A DNA stretch of 64,000 nt from Anomaloglossus baeobatrachus (taxonomy: Eukaryota > Chordata > Amphibia > Anura > Aromobatidae), in the NCBI RefSeq assembly GCF_048569485.1, contig NC_134359.1:150434933-150498932 (forward strand). Direction: 5' to 3'. The notes under the pieces were generated by a model. That model was not told the origin of the DNA and ran no database searches. It worked only from the letters and a program-made list of their open reading frames with translations. Below, one piece after another: positions 14,954-24,953 of the stretch. The first letter of the stretch is position 1. The number at the start of each line of letters is the position of its first letter. The translations under genes and the position numbers were made by a program.

Positions 14954-15828
14954 TTGACGCATCTATAAGGGATAGGCAGGTTACCAGGTTCCACACACCC
15001 CATACCATATTTACTTAAATAAAGACGATAACTACGACTTTATTGCAAGGAATGGCCACAGCTTTTATTTTAACCGTATATATGTATACCAAACTCGTGG
15101 CTCAACATGCCACCCATTGTTAAACATAACCTTATACATATATACCCTTATAACCAAAACCACCGATAGATCCATACGAGAGGGAAACAACCATCATTCT
15201 TAACCCCCTGGCCGTAACCTCCAACCGGCCCAGAGGTCCACCTCGGCCGTGACCAACCGGCCCGAGGTGAGGGGTAATAACGTTCCATCGTTAATTACCC
15301 CCACCCAGAACCTGCAGGACCTCCGCCTACAAGTTCCTATCCACTCCGAAGCCACTCCCCTTGAGCGACTTCGTACCAACAAACCGACTGTCGGTACTCC
15401 CAAACTCTCAGACGGACCTATCACCCCGCTGTGACAACAAAACAAACATCCATTTTTTTTTTATTTTTTTTTTGACAAAAACCATCACCCCCTTTTTTTT
15501 TTTTTTTTTTGAGTGTATATTATTTTTATTAATTTTTTTTTTTTTTTTTTATTTATTTTTTTTTTTTTTTTAATAATAAGGGCGGGCGGGTGGGCACAAA
15601 GTTCAGGCGACGAAAGAGGAGGTAACACATTTTTACACTCTCTTTATACCTCAAACTACGCCCCCACCCCTTCCCTGCTCTCCACCAATCCCCCCTCCAG
15701 TACCATCCACCAATCCCATGCCCCCATCTACCTCCCCCATCCCCAACCAAAACCTTTAACTCCTTACTACCCTGCACCCTCCCGATCGTCATGGGCCTGT
15801 TCACCCCTATGGGGCTCACTGCCCTTCT
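14954..15828. other. Unidentified 875-bp insertion in the satellite
   Basis: Non-satellite DNA interrupts the array exactly at a monomer boundary: the left flank ends GTGGCATCC and the right flank resumes TAAACGTGG. I see no target duplication. It has long T tracts (about 15452-15571) that read as A tracts on the minus strand. On that strand there is a TATA-like TATAAAGAG near 15640 and AATAAA-type signals near 15020-15075, so a solo LTR or other non-autonomous retroelement read from the minus strand is possible. No protein domain is visible, and the short open frames here have low complexity. The family is not identified. Confidence 0.6.
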
Positions 15829-16074
15829 AAACGTGGCTATTGGACTTCTGTATAGTCCCAGTAGTGCACAGATATTTGCAGCACGTCTGGCTGCATTACA
15901 CACTCAAACTCATTATAACTAAGCCATTATACTAGCAAACACTGAGTGAACTTAGTGGCATCCTAAACGTGGCTATTGGACTTCTGTATAGTCCCAGTAG
16001 TGCACAGATATTTGCAGCACGTCTGCCTGCATTGCACACTCAAACTCATTATAACTAAGCCATTATACTAGCAA
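15829..16074 (+). repeat. Last satellite monomers joining the hAT leader
   Basis: Nearly two 136-bp monomers resume after the insertion and stop inside a monomer after CATTATACTAGCAA. The next bases, TTTATGCTGCCAG, start the hAT leader. Copy 2 on the other strand has the same junction (CTAGCAAAC then TATGCTGCCAG), which is the key evidence that array and transposon are one unit. Confidence 0.9.
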
Positions 16075-16227
16075 TTTATGCTGCCAGTTTAAGGGCCGTA
16101 GTTGCATTGTCAGGGATATTTATTCTTTATTATTCTGCTGTTAATAAAGCTAGACCACAGCTGCAATCTACACCACCTCTTAATTTTTACTACCACATTT
16201 TCAGTGCACAATCTTGTCGCAATCAAC
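16075..16227 (+). other. hAT 5' leader between satellite and transposase start
   Basis: A 153-bp segment starting TTTATGCTGCCAGTTTAAGG and running to the ATG of the transposase. Its counterpart in copy 2 (34458-34607, minus) is closely similar, including CTGCTGTTAATAAAGCTAGA. It holds no coding sequence of its own. Its position between array and start codon suits a transcribed leader or promoter, which is inference. Confidence 0.6.
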
Positions 16228-19200
16228 ATGAGTGGCAAAATGACAGATGCTGGTGGAAAGGGGAAGAGGCGTGGTGGAAAAGGAAAAAAAGGGTTTGTCC
16301 GTGGGGAAGGTGGCAAAGCTCCATTATCATCTGCTGAAGATAGACCATCTACCAGCAAAAGTAAGATGTCTACTACTTACCGTGGACAATCCGATGTGCT
16401 CCCTTTTTTACGGACAGCAACAACAGGAACAAAGGTAGATGATGGCCAAAAAAGGAAAATGCTTGAATGGATCTCAAGTGGTCCAACAAGTGCCCTCTCA
16501 GCCACTTCAAGTACCGCATCCAAAAAACACCAGTCCTCTGAGTTGTCATCCCAATCAAACTTGCTTTCTCCCAGCTCTGAAGTCTCCATCAGCCCTGCAC
16601 AGTATGGTGGAACTGAGATGGCTGAGTCTGCAGAGCTGTTCAGTCACACTATAGCCTGGGAATCAGAGGTCTGCTCCAAAGCTACAGTGAGTACAGTCCA
16701 GGAAATGGTCTGCAGTGATGCCCAGAACCTTTGTGACTCTGATTCAGGCCGTAAGGACCAAGTTTCTGAGCATAATGTTGACCCTTTGTCACAAACTGTA
16801 ACACCTGTGGTTATAGACAATGAGGAACATACTGATGACGATGAGACACAGATACCAGATTGGGATGACAACTTAAATATTCGGTCAGGGCAAGAAGAGG
16901 CTCGGTCTGAGGGGGAGGGGAGTGCAAACACAACAATTGATGATGAAGTTCTAGATCCCACCTACTGTCAACCCCCAGTCAGGCACTCGAGGAGGTCAAC
17001 AGAGGCGGTGGAGGAGGATGCAACCGACGACGAAGTTACCTTGCGCCTTTCTGGACAGAGTCGGAGCACTGGTAGCACGTCTACAACTGCATCATCAGCC
17101 ACCACTCTGCCTCTGAGCACTAGTCGGGGGGGCTCAGCAGGTCGCATGCCCTCTAAGCCTTGCCTAGCCTGGTCCTTTTTTGACATAGAAAAAGATCGCC
17201 CAAATTATGTGATGTGGAAAATTTGTTGTGATTCTGTTAGTAGAGGTCAAAACCTCAGCAGTTTGACAACTTCTTCCATGAATCGTCACATGAATAAATA
17301 TCATAGGTCCCAGTGGGAAGTTCACCGTGCTGCAATGTGGCCTAGCGGAGCGAACCATCCACGGCCTGCTCCATCCAGTGCATCCGCGCGCTCTTCATCT
17401 TCTAGGACTGTGGGGACAGCTGTCACACCTGGTTTTCCACGCACAACTTCCACCACTGTAACCGCAACAGGCAGTTTGCTTGGTAGGTCGTCAGTTGGTT
17501 TGGAAGGGGAAACAAGTGAGTGTGTACAGCTCTCTCAGACATCGATAGCACCAACGTTGGATGAAGGCAACATCATGTCTCCACCTGCACTTTCCTCACA
17601 AACCTGCATTTTTCCAGGGACACCCTACTCAACACCATCTACACACAGCAGCCAGATCTCTGTCCCTCAGATGTGGTCAAATAAAAGGCCATTTCCTGCG
17701 ACCCATGACAAAGCTAAAAGGTTGACTCTATCCCTCTGTAAGCTCTTGGCTACCAAAATGCTGCCTTTCCGCCTAGTGGACACACAGGATTTTAGAGACC
17801 TTATGTCTGTCGCTGTGCCCCAGTACCAGATGCCTAGTCGCCACTACTTCTCTAAGAAAGGTGTGCCCGCGCTACACCAGCATGTCGCACACAACATCAC
17901 CGCTTCCTTGAGAAACTCTGTGTGTGAACGGGTGCATTTCACCACCGATACTTGGACCAGTAAGCATGGACAGGGACGTTACATGTCGCTGACGGGGCAC
18001 TGGGTAACTATGGTGATAGATGGTGAAGGGTCTGCTGCACAAGTCTTGCCGTCCCCACGACTTGTGTGTCAATCCTCTGTCTGCCAAGTTCCGCCACTGC
18101 TTCTGCCTCCTCCACCTCATCTGGGTCCTCAACCTCCGCCCCAAGCCTGCCTGGTCAGGCCACCAGCATTCTCACTGCGCAGAAGGAATCACACACCCCT
18201 CATTACTATGCTGGCAGCAGAGCGCAACGGCATCAGGCGGTCTTTAGCTTGACATGTCTTGGTAATAGGAGTCACACAGCTGAGGAGTTGTGGTCAGCTC
18301 TGCGGTCCGAGTTTAATAAATGGTTGTCTCCACTCAACCTGCAGCCTGGTAAGGCCGTGTGCGACAATGCTGAAAACCTGGGTGCGGCCCTTCGCCTGGG
18401 CAAGGTGACACACGTGCCTTGTATGGCTCACGTGTTGAACCTTGTTGTCCAGCAATTTTTAACACACTATCCCGGCCTAGATGGCCTTCTGACCAGGGCA
18501 CGAAAACTGTCTGCTCACTTCCGCTGTTCAACCGCCGCAGCTGAGTGACTTGCATCGCTCCAGAAGTCTTTCGGCCTGCCGGTTCATCGCCTGAAATGCG
18601 ATGTGGCGACACACTGGAATTCGACTCTCCACATGTTACAGCGACTGTGGCAGCACCGCCGAGCCCTGGTGCAATAAGTCATGACGTATAGCCTGGACCA
18701 ATGAGATGCAGAGGTGGGGCAGATAACCCTGATGGAGTGGTCTCAGATCAAGGACCTATGCACCCTTCTGCACAGTTTCGACATGGCGACGAATATGTTT
18801 AGCGCTGACAATGCCATTATCAGCATGATAATTCCAGTCATTTACATGCTGGAGCACACGCTAAACACTATTCGGAGTCAGGGGGTGGGACAACAGGAAG
18901 GGGAGGAACTACAGGAGGATTCATATGCGCAAGGGACAACAACATCACCAAGGTCCAGACGTTCATCATCACCAACGCGGCAGGCATGGGACCATGGGGG
19001 ACAGGGATCAACAAGGGCGCATAGTAGCAGGCGAAATGTTGAGGAAGGTGCAGGAGAACATGAAGAAATGGAGGACGAACTGTCCATGGACATGGAAGAC
19101 TCAGCGGATGAGGGAGACCTTGGTCAAATTTCAGTTGAAAGAGGTTGGGCGGAGATGTCAGAGGAAGAAAGAACGGGTAGCACTTCTATGCCACAAACAC

Positions 19201-20323
19201 AGCGTGGACTTGGTCCGCATGGCTGCGCAAGACACATGAGTGACTGCTTGTTGCACTACCTCCAACATGACCCTCGTATTGTCAAAATTAGAAGTGATGA
19301 TGACTACTGGATTGCCACACTATTAGATCCCCGGTACAAGTCCAAATTTTGTGACATAATTCCAGCCATAGAAAGGGACGCACGTATGCAGGAGTATCAG
19401 CAGAAGCTGTTACTCGATCTTAGCTCGGCTTTTCCACCAAACAACCGTGCAGGTGCAGGGAGTGAATCTCCCAGTTGTAACTTGACAAACATGGGACGGT
19501 CTCGTCATCTTCAACAGTCTACCCGTACCAGTAGCACCGTATCTGGTGCTGGTAACAGCAATTTTATGGAATCTTTTCATAATTTTTTTAGACCCTCCTT
19601 TGCAAGGCCACCAGAGACAAGTCTGACACATAGTCAACGGCTGGAGAGGATGATACAGGAGTATCTCCAAATGAACATCGATGCCATGACTTTGCAAATT
19701 TAGCCTTGCTCATTTTGGTCTTCAAATCTAGAAAATTGGCCGGAGATCTCCAGTTACGCCTTGGAGAATTTGTCGTGTCCAGCTGCCAGCGTTGTCTCTG
19801 AACGTGTCTTCAGTGCTGCTGGGTGTGTGCTGAAAGATAAGCGCACGCGTCTGTCCAGTGACAATGTGCTGTAGTGGGGGAGACAAGAAAGGCGCAATAG
19901 GGTTTTACCCGGTTTACAGAGTGAAAGAGGATAAAAACAGTGCACTCACCTGGCCGGGTTGTGCCAGTCACAACCCCTTTATTAGCATGGATGAGCGCTT
20001 GGGTGGTTCTGCAGCGGCCCCGTTATAGAGCAGATTTTGAATATGAAGGACTGGAGAAAACGGGTTTATTGCCGCGCTAAAAACCACGAGCATGTATAAG
20101 TCAAAATATTCTCTTTATTTAGATCATTCCAAGGAATGATCTAAATAAAGAGAATATTTTGACTTATACATGCTCGTGGTTTTTAGCGCGGCAATAAACC
20201 CGTTTTCTCCAGTCCTTCATATTCAAAATCAGTGACAATGTGGACAGACTAACGTTCATCAAAATGAACAAGTCATGGATCCACCAGAAATTTACTACCC
20301 CTGTGTCATCCTGGGAAGAGTAA
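16228..20323 (+). pseudogene. hAT transposase, copy 1 (BED finger, RNase H-like core, hATC), broken
   Basis: DNA transposase of the hAT superfamily, closest in layout to Ac/ZBED types. I chose the ATG at 16228 because the protein then begins MSGKMTDAGGKGKRR, a lysine-rich tail shared with copy 2. Next come an acidic, serine-rich stretch and a BED-type zinc finger near 17160-17310, whose first cysteine is replaced (MWKICC against VICKIC in copy 2). The first catalytic aspartate region is FTTDTWTSKHGQGRY near 17940. The open frame shifts near 18070; the second frame holds AVCDNAENLGAAL and CMAHVLNLVVQ near 18355-18450. In-frame stops follow at about 18546 and 18676. The C-terminal hATC dimerisation part, SCPAASVVSERVFSAAG, is at about 19775, and a foldback insertion cuts it at 19871-20229 before the frame ends EE-stop at 20323. 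Not functional. Confidence 0.85.
19871..20229. mobile_element. Foldback-type insertion inside the hATC region
   Basis: About 359 bp inserted into the transposase C-terminus. CAGTGACAATGTG occurs just before it (from about 19858) and again just after (from about 20230), giving a 13-bp candidate target duplication. The right part, 20034-20229, is a perfect inverted repeat of two 97-bp arms separated by 2 bp. The left part (19871-20033) is single copy and I do not recognise it. No coding capacity. The family is unknown; a non-autonomous element or an inversion formed at insertion are both possible. Confidence 0.7.
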
Positions 20324-22337
20324 ATGCTTGTGGATTTGGAATGTGCTTGATGCTAATTTAGCTGTGAAGTGTACAACTAGGGCACAAGTGCTGCCACTGA
20401 ATGGGTGGGTGTGTGTGGGGCACAATTTTTGGAAAAAAAGGGAGACTCCGCTTGGAGTAACTATTGCTTGCTGTATTTTGTAAAAATGATCCAAGATGAA
20501 CAGAGCTGGGATCAGGAAAGACTTTGCTACCTACACCGGTGTCATCCTGGGGACGGTTAAGTATGGCGTATTTTTGAATGTGCTTGATGCAAATCTAGCT
20601 GTGAAGTGTACAACTAGGGCACAAGTGCTGCCACTGAATGGGTGGGTGTGTGTGGGGCACAATTTTTGGAAAAAAAGGGAGACTCCGCTTGGAGTAACCC
20701 TTGCTCGCTGTGTTTTTTAAAAATGATCCAAGATGAACAGAGCTGGGATCAGGAAAGACTTTGCTACCTACCCCGGTGTCATCTTGGGGATGGTTAAGTA
20801 TGGCGTATTTTTGAATGTGCTTGATGCAAATCTAGCTGTGAAGTGTACAACTAGGGCCCAAGTGCTGCCACTGAAGGGGTGGGTGTGTGTGGGGCACAAT
20901 TTTTGGAAAAAAAGGGAGACTCCGCTTGGAGTAACCCTTGCTTGCTGTGTTTTTTAAAAATGATCCAAGATGAACAGAGCTGGGATCAGGAAAGACTTTG
21001 CTACCTACCCCGGTGTCATCCTGGGGACGGTTAAGTATGGCGTATTTTTGAATGTGCTTGATGCAAATCTAGCTGTGAAGTGTACAACTAGGGCACAAGT
21101 GCTGCCACTGAATGGGTGGGTGTGTGTGGGGCACAATTTTTGGAAAAAAAGGGAGACTCCGCTTGGAGTAACCCTTGCTTACATTGTTTTTAAAAGAAGC
21201 CAAGATGAACAAGTCATGGTTCAGCAAAGACTTTGCTACCTACCCCGGTGTCATCCTGGGGACGGTTAAGTATGGCGTATTTTTGAATGTGCTTGATGCA
21301 AATCTAGCTGTGAAGTGTACAACTGGGGCACAACTGCTGCCACTGAAGGGGTGGGTGTGTGTGGGGCCCAATTTTTGGAAAAAAGGGAGACTCCGCTTGG
21401 AGTAACCCTTGCTTACATTGTTTTTAAAAGAAGCCAAGATGAACAAGTCATGGTTCAGCAAAGACTTTGCTACCTACCCCGGTGTCATCCTGGGGACGGT
21501 TAAGTATGGCGTATTTTTGAATGTGCTTGATGCAAATCTAGCTGTGAAGTGTACAACTAGGGCACAAGTGCTGCCACTGAATGGGTGGGTGTGTGTGGGG
21601 CACAATTTTTGGAAAAAAAGGGAGACTCCGCTTGGAGTAACCCTTGCTTGCTGTGTTTTTCAAAAATGATCCAAGATGAACAGAGCTGGGATCAGGAAAG
21701 ACTTTGCTACCTACCCCGGTGTCATCCTGGGGACGGTTAAGTATGGCGTATTTTTGAATGTGCTTGATGCAAATCTAGCTGTGAAGTGTACAACTAGGGC
21801 ACAAGTGCTGCCACTGAATGGGTGGGTGTGTGTGGGGCACAATTTTTGGAAAAAAAGGGAGACTCCGCTTGGAGTAACCCTTGCTTGCTGTGTTTTTCAA
21901 AAATGATCCAAGATGAACAGAGCTGGGATCAGGAAAGACTTTGCTACCTACCCCGGTGTCATCCTGGGGACGGTTAAGTATGGTGTATTTTTGAATGTGC
22001 TTGATGCAAATCTAGCTGTGAAGTGTACAACTAGGGCACAAGTGCTGCCACTGAATGGGTGGGTGTGTGTGGGGCACAATTTTTGGAAAAAAAGGGAGAC
22101 TCCGCTTGAAGTAACCCTTGCTTGCTGTGTTTTTTAAAAATGATCCAAGATGAACAGAGCTGGGATCAGGAAAGACTTTGCTACCTACCCCGGTGTCATC
22201 CTGGGGACGGTTAAGTATGGCGTATTTTTGAATGTGCTTGATGCAAATCTAGTTGTGAAGTGTACAACTGGGGCACAAGTGCTGCCACTGAAGGGGTGTC
22301 TGTGTGGCCCAATTTTTGGAAAAAAGGGAGACTCCGC
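20264..22337 (+). repeat. 237-bp tandem array at the 3' end of hAT copy 1
   Basis: Nine head-to-tail units starting at 20264, 20496, 20733, 20970, 21205, 21439, 21676, 21913 and 22150 (232-237 bp each). The first unit begins inside the last codons of the transposase (ATGAACAAGTCATGG, protein MNKSW), so the unit is transposase tail plus adjoining 3' sequence. Later units read MNRAGIRKDFATYPG and stay open for about 74 codons. The units at 21205 and 21439 keep MNKSWFSKDF, closer to the parent. Homologous units occur in copy 3 (53140-53580, minus). Each unit contains stops in the frame that would join it to the next, so this is not one long protein. Confidence 0.9.
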
Positions 22338-22676
22338 TTGGAGTCACCTTGCAGTGTTTTACATGATTTTAGAAGGGCATGCCATGCCTATATCTGTGTC
22401 TCGTCCTCTTTTTCCTCGTAACGCTGTTTTGTTTTCACATGAGAATTTGTCCTTGTCACTTTCCCATGTGTTTGTGTTGTGTTGTGAGTTGTTTGTCACC
22501 TTTTGGACACCTTTGAGGGTGTTTTCTAGGTGTTTTTATGTGTTTGTGATTGCCTGCCATTGTTTCCTATGCAGTTCGAGTTCGGTTCGTCGAACATTCG
22601 ACGAACCGAACTTGAACGGGAGCTCCGTTCGGCGAACCGACCTCGAGCCGAACCGCGACCGGTTCGCTCATCTCTA
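22338..22676 (+). other. hAT 3' terminal region with clustered GAACCG motifs
   Basis: The terminal 340 bp of copy 1. The last 110 bp are crowded with GTTCG/CGAAC and CGGTTC/GAACCG motifs in both orientations, including a near-perfect palindrome at 22574-22617. The element ends CTCATCTCTA at 22676. The same end sequence is present at 53760-54079 in copy 3, and a similar motif cluster lies at the 5' end of copy 2 (about 52690-52758). Clustered short motifs next to the termini are typical transposase-binding subterminal repeats in hAT elements; that role is inferred here. Confidence 0.75.
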
Positions 22677-22755
22677 GTCATGTTGGAGGTAGTGCAGCAA
22701 GAAGGCGCTCATGTCTCTTGCGCAGCCATGCGGACCAAGTCCACGCTGTGTTTGT
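22677..22755 (-). pseudogene. hAT copy 2 transposase piece beyond the Penelope insertion
   Basis: These 79 bp are the reverse complement of 19189-19267 in copy 1 (the region around MRTKSTL/ACAAACACAGCGTGG). They continue the copy 2 transposase that breaks off at 31583. The last 14 bases, CACGCTGTGTTTGT (22742-22755), recur at 31583-31596 as the duplicated target of the Penelope-like element. Confidence 0.85.
22742..22755. repeat. Target-site duplication of the Penelope-like element (left)
   Basis: CACGCTGTGTTTGT, identical to 31583-31596. The uninterrupted sequence in hAT copy 1 (19196-19215, reverse complement) carries this motif once, which fixes the insertion boundaries at 22756 and 31582. 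Confidence 0.85.
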
Positions 22756-24953
22756 TAATTCGTATAGACCTGGCTCACTATGAATGCGGGTGCTCTAGGG
22801 AAACAGTCAATACTCCAAATATACAAAATTATCCCCGGCACTCCAAGAGAAAAAAGAAACAATGTCTGGGTATTTTTGATGTTTTTTATTGTGAATAGTC
22901 TTATCTCGACGTTTCGGTCATACCTTGACCTTTATCAAGAGAATTAATCAGACTATAAAAAGAGAACATAAAAAAAACAGAAATTAATACATAATACAGG
23001 AGAAAAGTTACCAGGAGACACAGCTCCGGTTATTTATATACATTGTACACAAAAGGAGTATACGTTACAATGGTAAGGTACAGAGTCAAAGATATATATA
23101 AGATAATAACATCTGTATACACCCAAGAAGAAAGAACAACATCCGAAGTAATTGTTTACCAACTGGAAACTTATCATGTAAGTATCAGAAGAGACTAACA
23201 GGTAGACGTACCTATGAAGCAGAGAAATCAGTATGTGCATACTACTCGAGGGAGGGAGCAATACGAGTCACCACTCATATGAAGAGGAACTTATCAGGTG
23301 CGTATGAGCGCTAGGTGAAAGAAAGAATCATTAACAAAGGAAACCTATGCAGTGATTCTTGACTGTGATCGGTGAATAAGTAATATGTGAATACCTGTGA
23401 CTGAATAATAGACAATCGGGATCAGCCAGTCAATAGTCTATGGGGTAATCATGTAGTGGTATTCCACCGGGGTAGAAAGTCGTATGTCGTGACTGGTTGT
23501 AGAAAAAAGAGAGCGAAATAAAGTAAGTGAGTAAAGCATGAACGGAGAAGAGGAGTAGAAGAAGGAGGGAGAAGGGAAAAGAAGGGGGGGGGGGAATGGG
23601 GAGGGGGAAGGGTTGGGTTGGGGGAGGGGGGGGAAGGAGAAAGGAAAAGATGGTGAGATCAGGCTGAAGGTAAAGATAAGTGTATATGAGAAGTTAAGAC
23701 AAGGTACCTGTCCAATAATTGGCTACTGTATAGATGCCATGCCAATCTTGTTAGTGAGCAGAGGACCTAATGGAGAAATTCTCGAATGAACACATCAGTG
23801 AATAGAGAGACGTGTCTCTAAAATTGGTTATACTCCATTCACTACCTGTCAAACAGCATGAAATGGTGTGCGGGAGGTAATGTGTCTCTGGAAACTTGTG
23901 ACACCAATACATTAGCTATAAGACATATAGCCCACAATGCCACAGGTTAATGTTCTAAAAATAGAAAGATCTCATGAGAAAAAATCCACAAACTGTATAA
24001 CATCCAATGAGGTGAGTAACCTCCATCAACATGACTAATATTACTCACAATCTATGAGCAGCCGTGAAATAAGGTCGTATAGGAGACCTTCTTAAAGGAG
24101 TAGTGGAGTAGGTGAAATTGTCATGACAGTGTCGGTATTACACCTATGCTGCGGACTAGTGACATAAATAGACAGAGGTTAATGCAATGGTGTACTGATA
24201 AATCACCAGACCATGGACAAAACTGATAAATAGCATAACAATACCTCAAAAGTGAAACAGCCTATATGGTAACAGTGTCCTATGCCAGGGCTATGCTCAA
24301 AAGTGGTAACTTGGAAAAAGGTCAAAGACCTATGGAGAATAAAGAGAACCTGTTAAAGAACATAGATTAACGGTCACAAAAATGAAAGTAAAAGCTCTTA
24401 CTGATACCTGGTGTATGAGATGATACAGGCTTGTGTCCAGGGGGAATGGTGGCTGGCTACTGAGTTGGTCTGTGTAACTGAGCCGTCTTAAATGCAGGTG
24501 GTGATGAGGAGATCGGCTCCAGGTGGAGCTGACTTGCTGCGCATAGGAACGGTAGTGGTGAAGGTTGGTACTGCAGCACTAGGTTTACATAGAGGACTAT
24601 TAGGTGTTGTGAGTCACGTGAAATACAGTGAGAAGTGGCATACAGACCTCCGTGATGTGAGGGAGTGAGTGCCTCACATGTGACCACTAAAAGCACAGGG
24701 GTGAACCGGTGATGTGTGGAAATCACGTAGTGAAGAGAGCCTAAAAAAGGGGGAGAAAAATAAATTAGTAGGCATATGACAGGAAAGAATTAAAACCTGG
24801 AAAACATAAGAATGTAAGGAATTCACAAAACAACAGGTACCTTACAATTACCATAGATCTGTATCTAAAGTCACTCTCGTAAAGTGATATTGATAAATTA
24901 CATAACTAATCAGAAACATAAAAATCACAGTCATAAAAATGGGAAAAGAGGTT
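22756..24953 (-). repeat. Inverted terminal unit of the Penelope-like element
   Basis: Reverse complement of the 3' region 29450-31560. It also extends about 90 bp past the unit end into the start of a following unit (CTTGGAGTGCC to TCTATACGAATTA). The inverted fragment therefore spans a unit-to-unit junction, implying that its template was a tandem multimer. The open frames of 75 and 89 codons here are repeat by-products. Confidence 0.85.
23583..23634 (+). repeat. G-rich tract conserved in all copies of the Penelope non-coding region
   Basis: Many runs of three or more G separated by short AA, AT or TT spacers. The reverse complement (C-rich) is present in the direct copies at about 25466-25523 and 30766-30816. 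Such a tract could fold as a G-quadruplex on this strand, which is the minus strand of the retroelement. Confidence 0.7.

Larger units (their letters stand above)
1..22676 (+). mobile_element. hAT-type DNA transposon, copy 1, 5' end beyond the window
   Basis: A large BED-finger hAT element whose 5' terminus lies left of the window. Parts in order: 136-bp tandem array (1-16074), leader (16075-16227), transposase remnant (16228-20323), 237-bp tandem array (20264-22337), and 3' terminal region ending CGCTCATCTCTA at 22676. The reverse complement of that end, TAGAGATGAGCG, matches the 5' terminus of copy 2 (TAGAGTTGAGCG), which supports a terminal inverted repeat. The next base, 22677, is the middle of another hAT transposase in the opposite orientation, so copy 1 seems to have landed inside copy 2. 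The hAT target duplication (usually 8 bp) cannot be checked because the left end is missing. Two unrelated insertions lie inside it (14954-15828 and 19871-20229). Confidence 0.75.

Noticed and set aside
15200-15903. Frames in the 14954-15828 insertion, such as a 105-codon phenylalanine-rich one
   Set aside because: Driven by poly-T tracts; no recognisable domain.
20496-22137. The repeated 74-codon frame as a conserved small protein
   Set aside because: Units are nearly identical at the DNA level, so recent amplification explains the shared frame without selection. Kept only as a repeat.
23034-24726. Minus-strand frames of 75 and 89 codons, repeated at 25846, 29674 and 31139 on the plus strand
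   Set aside because: Their repetition comes from the three copies of the Penelope non-coding region; no domain and no start context.
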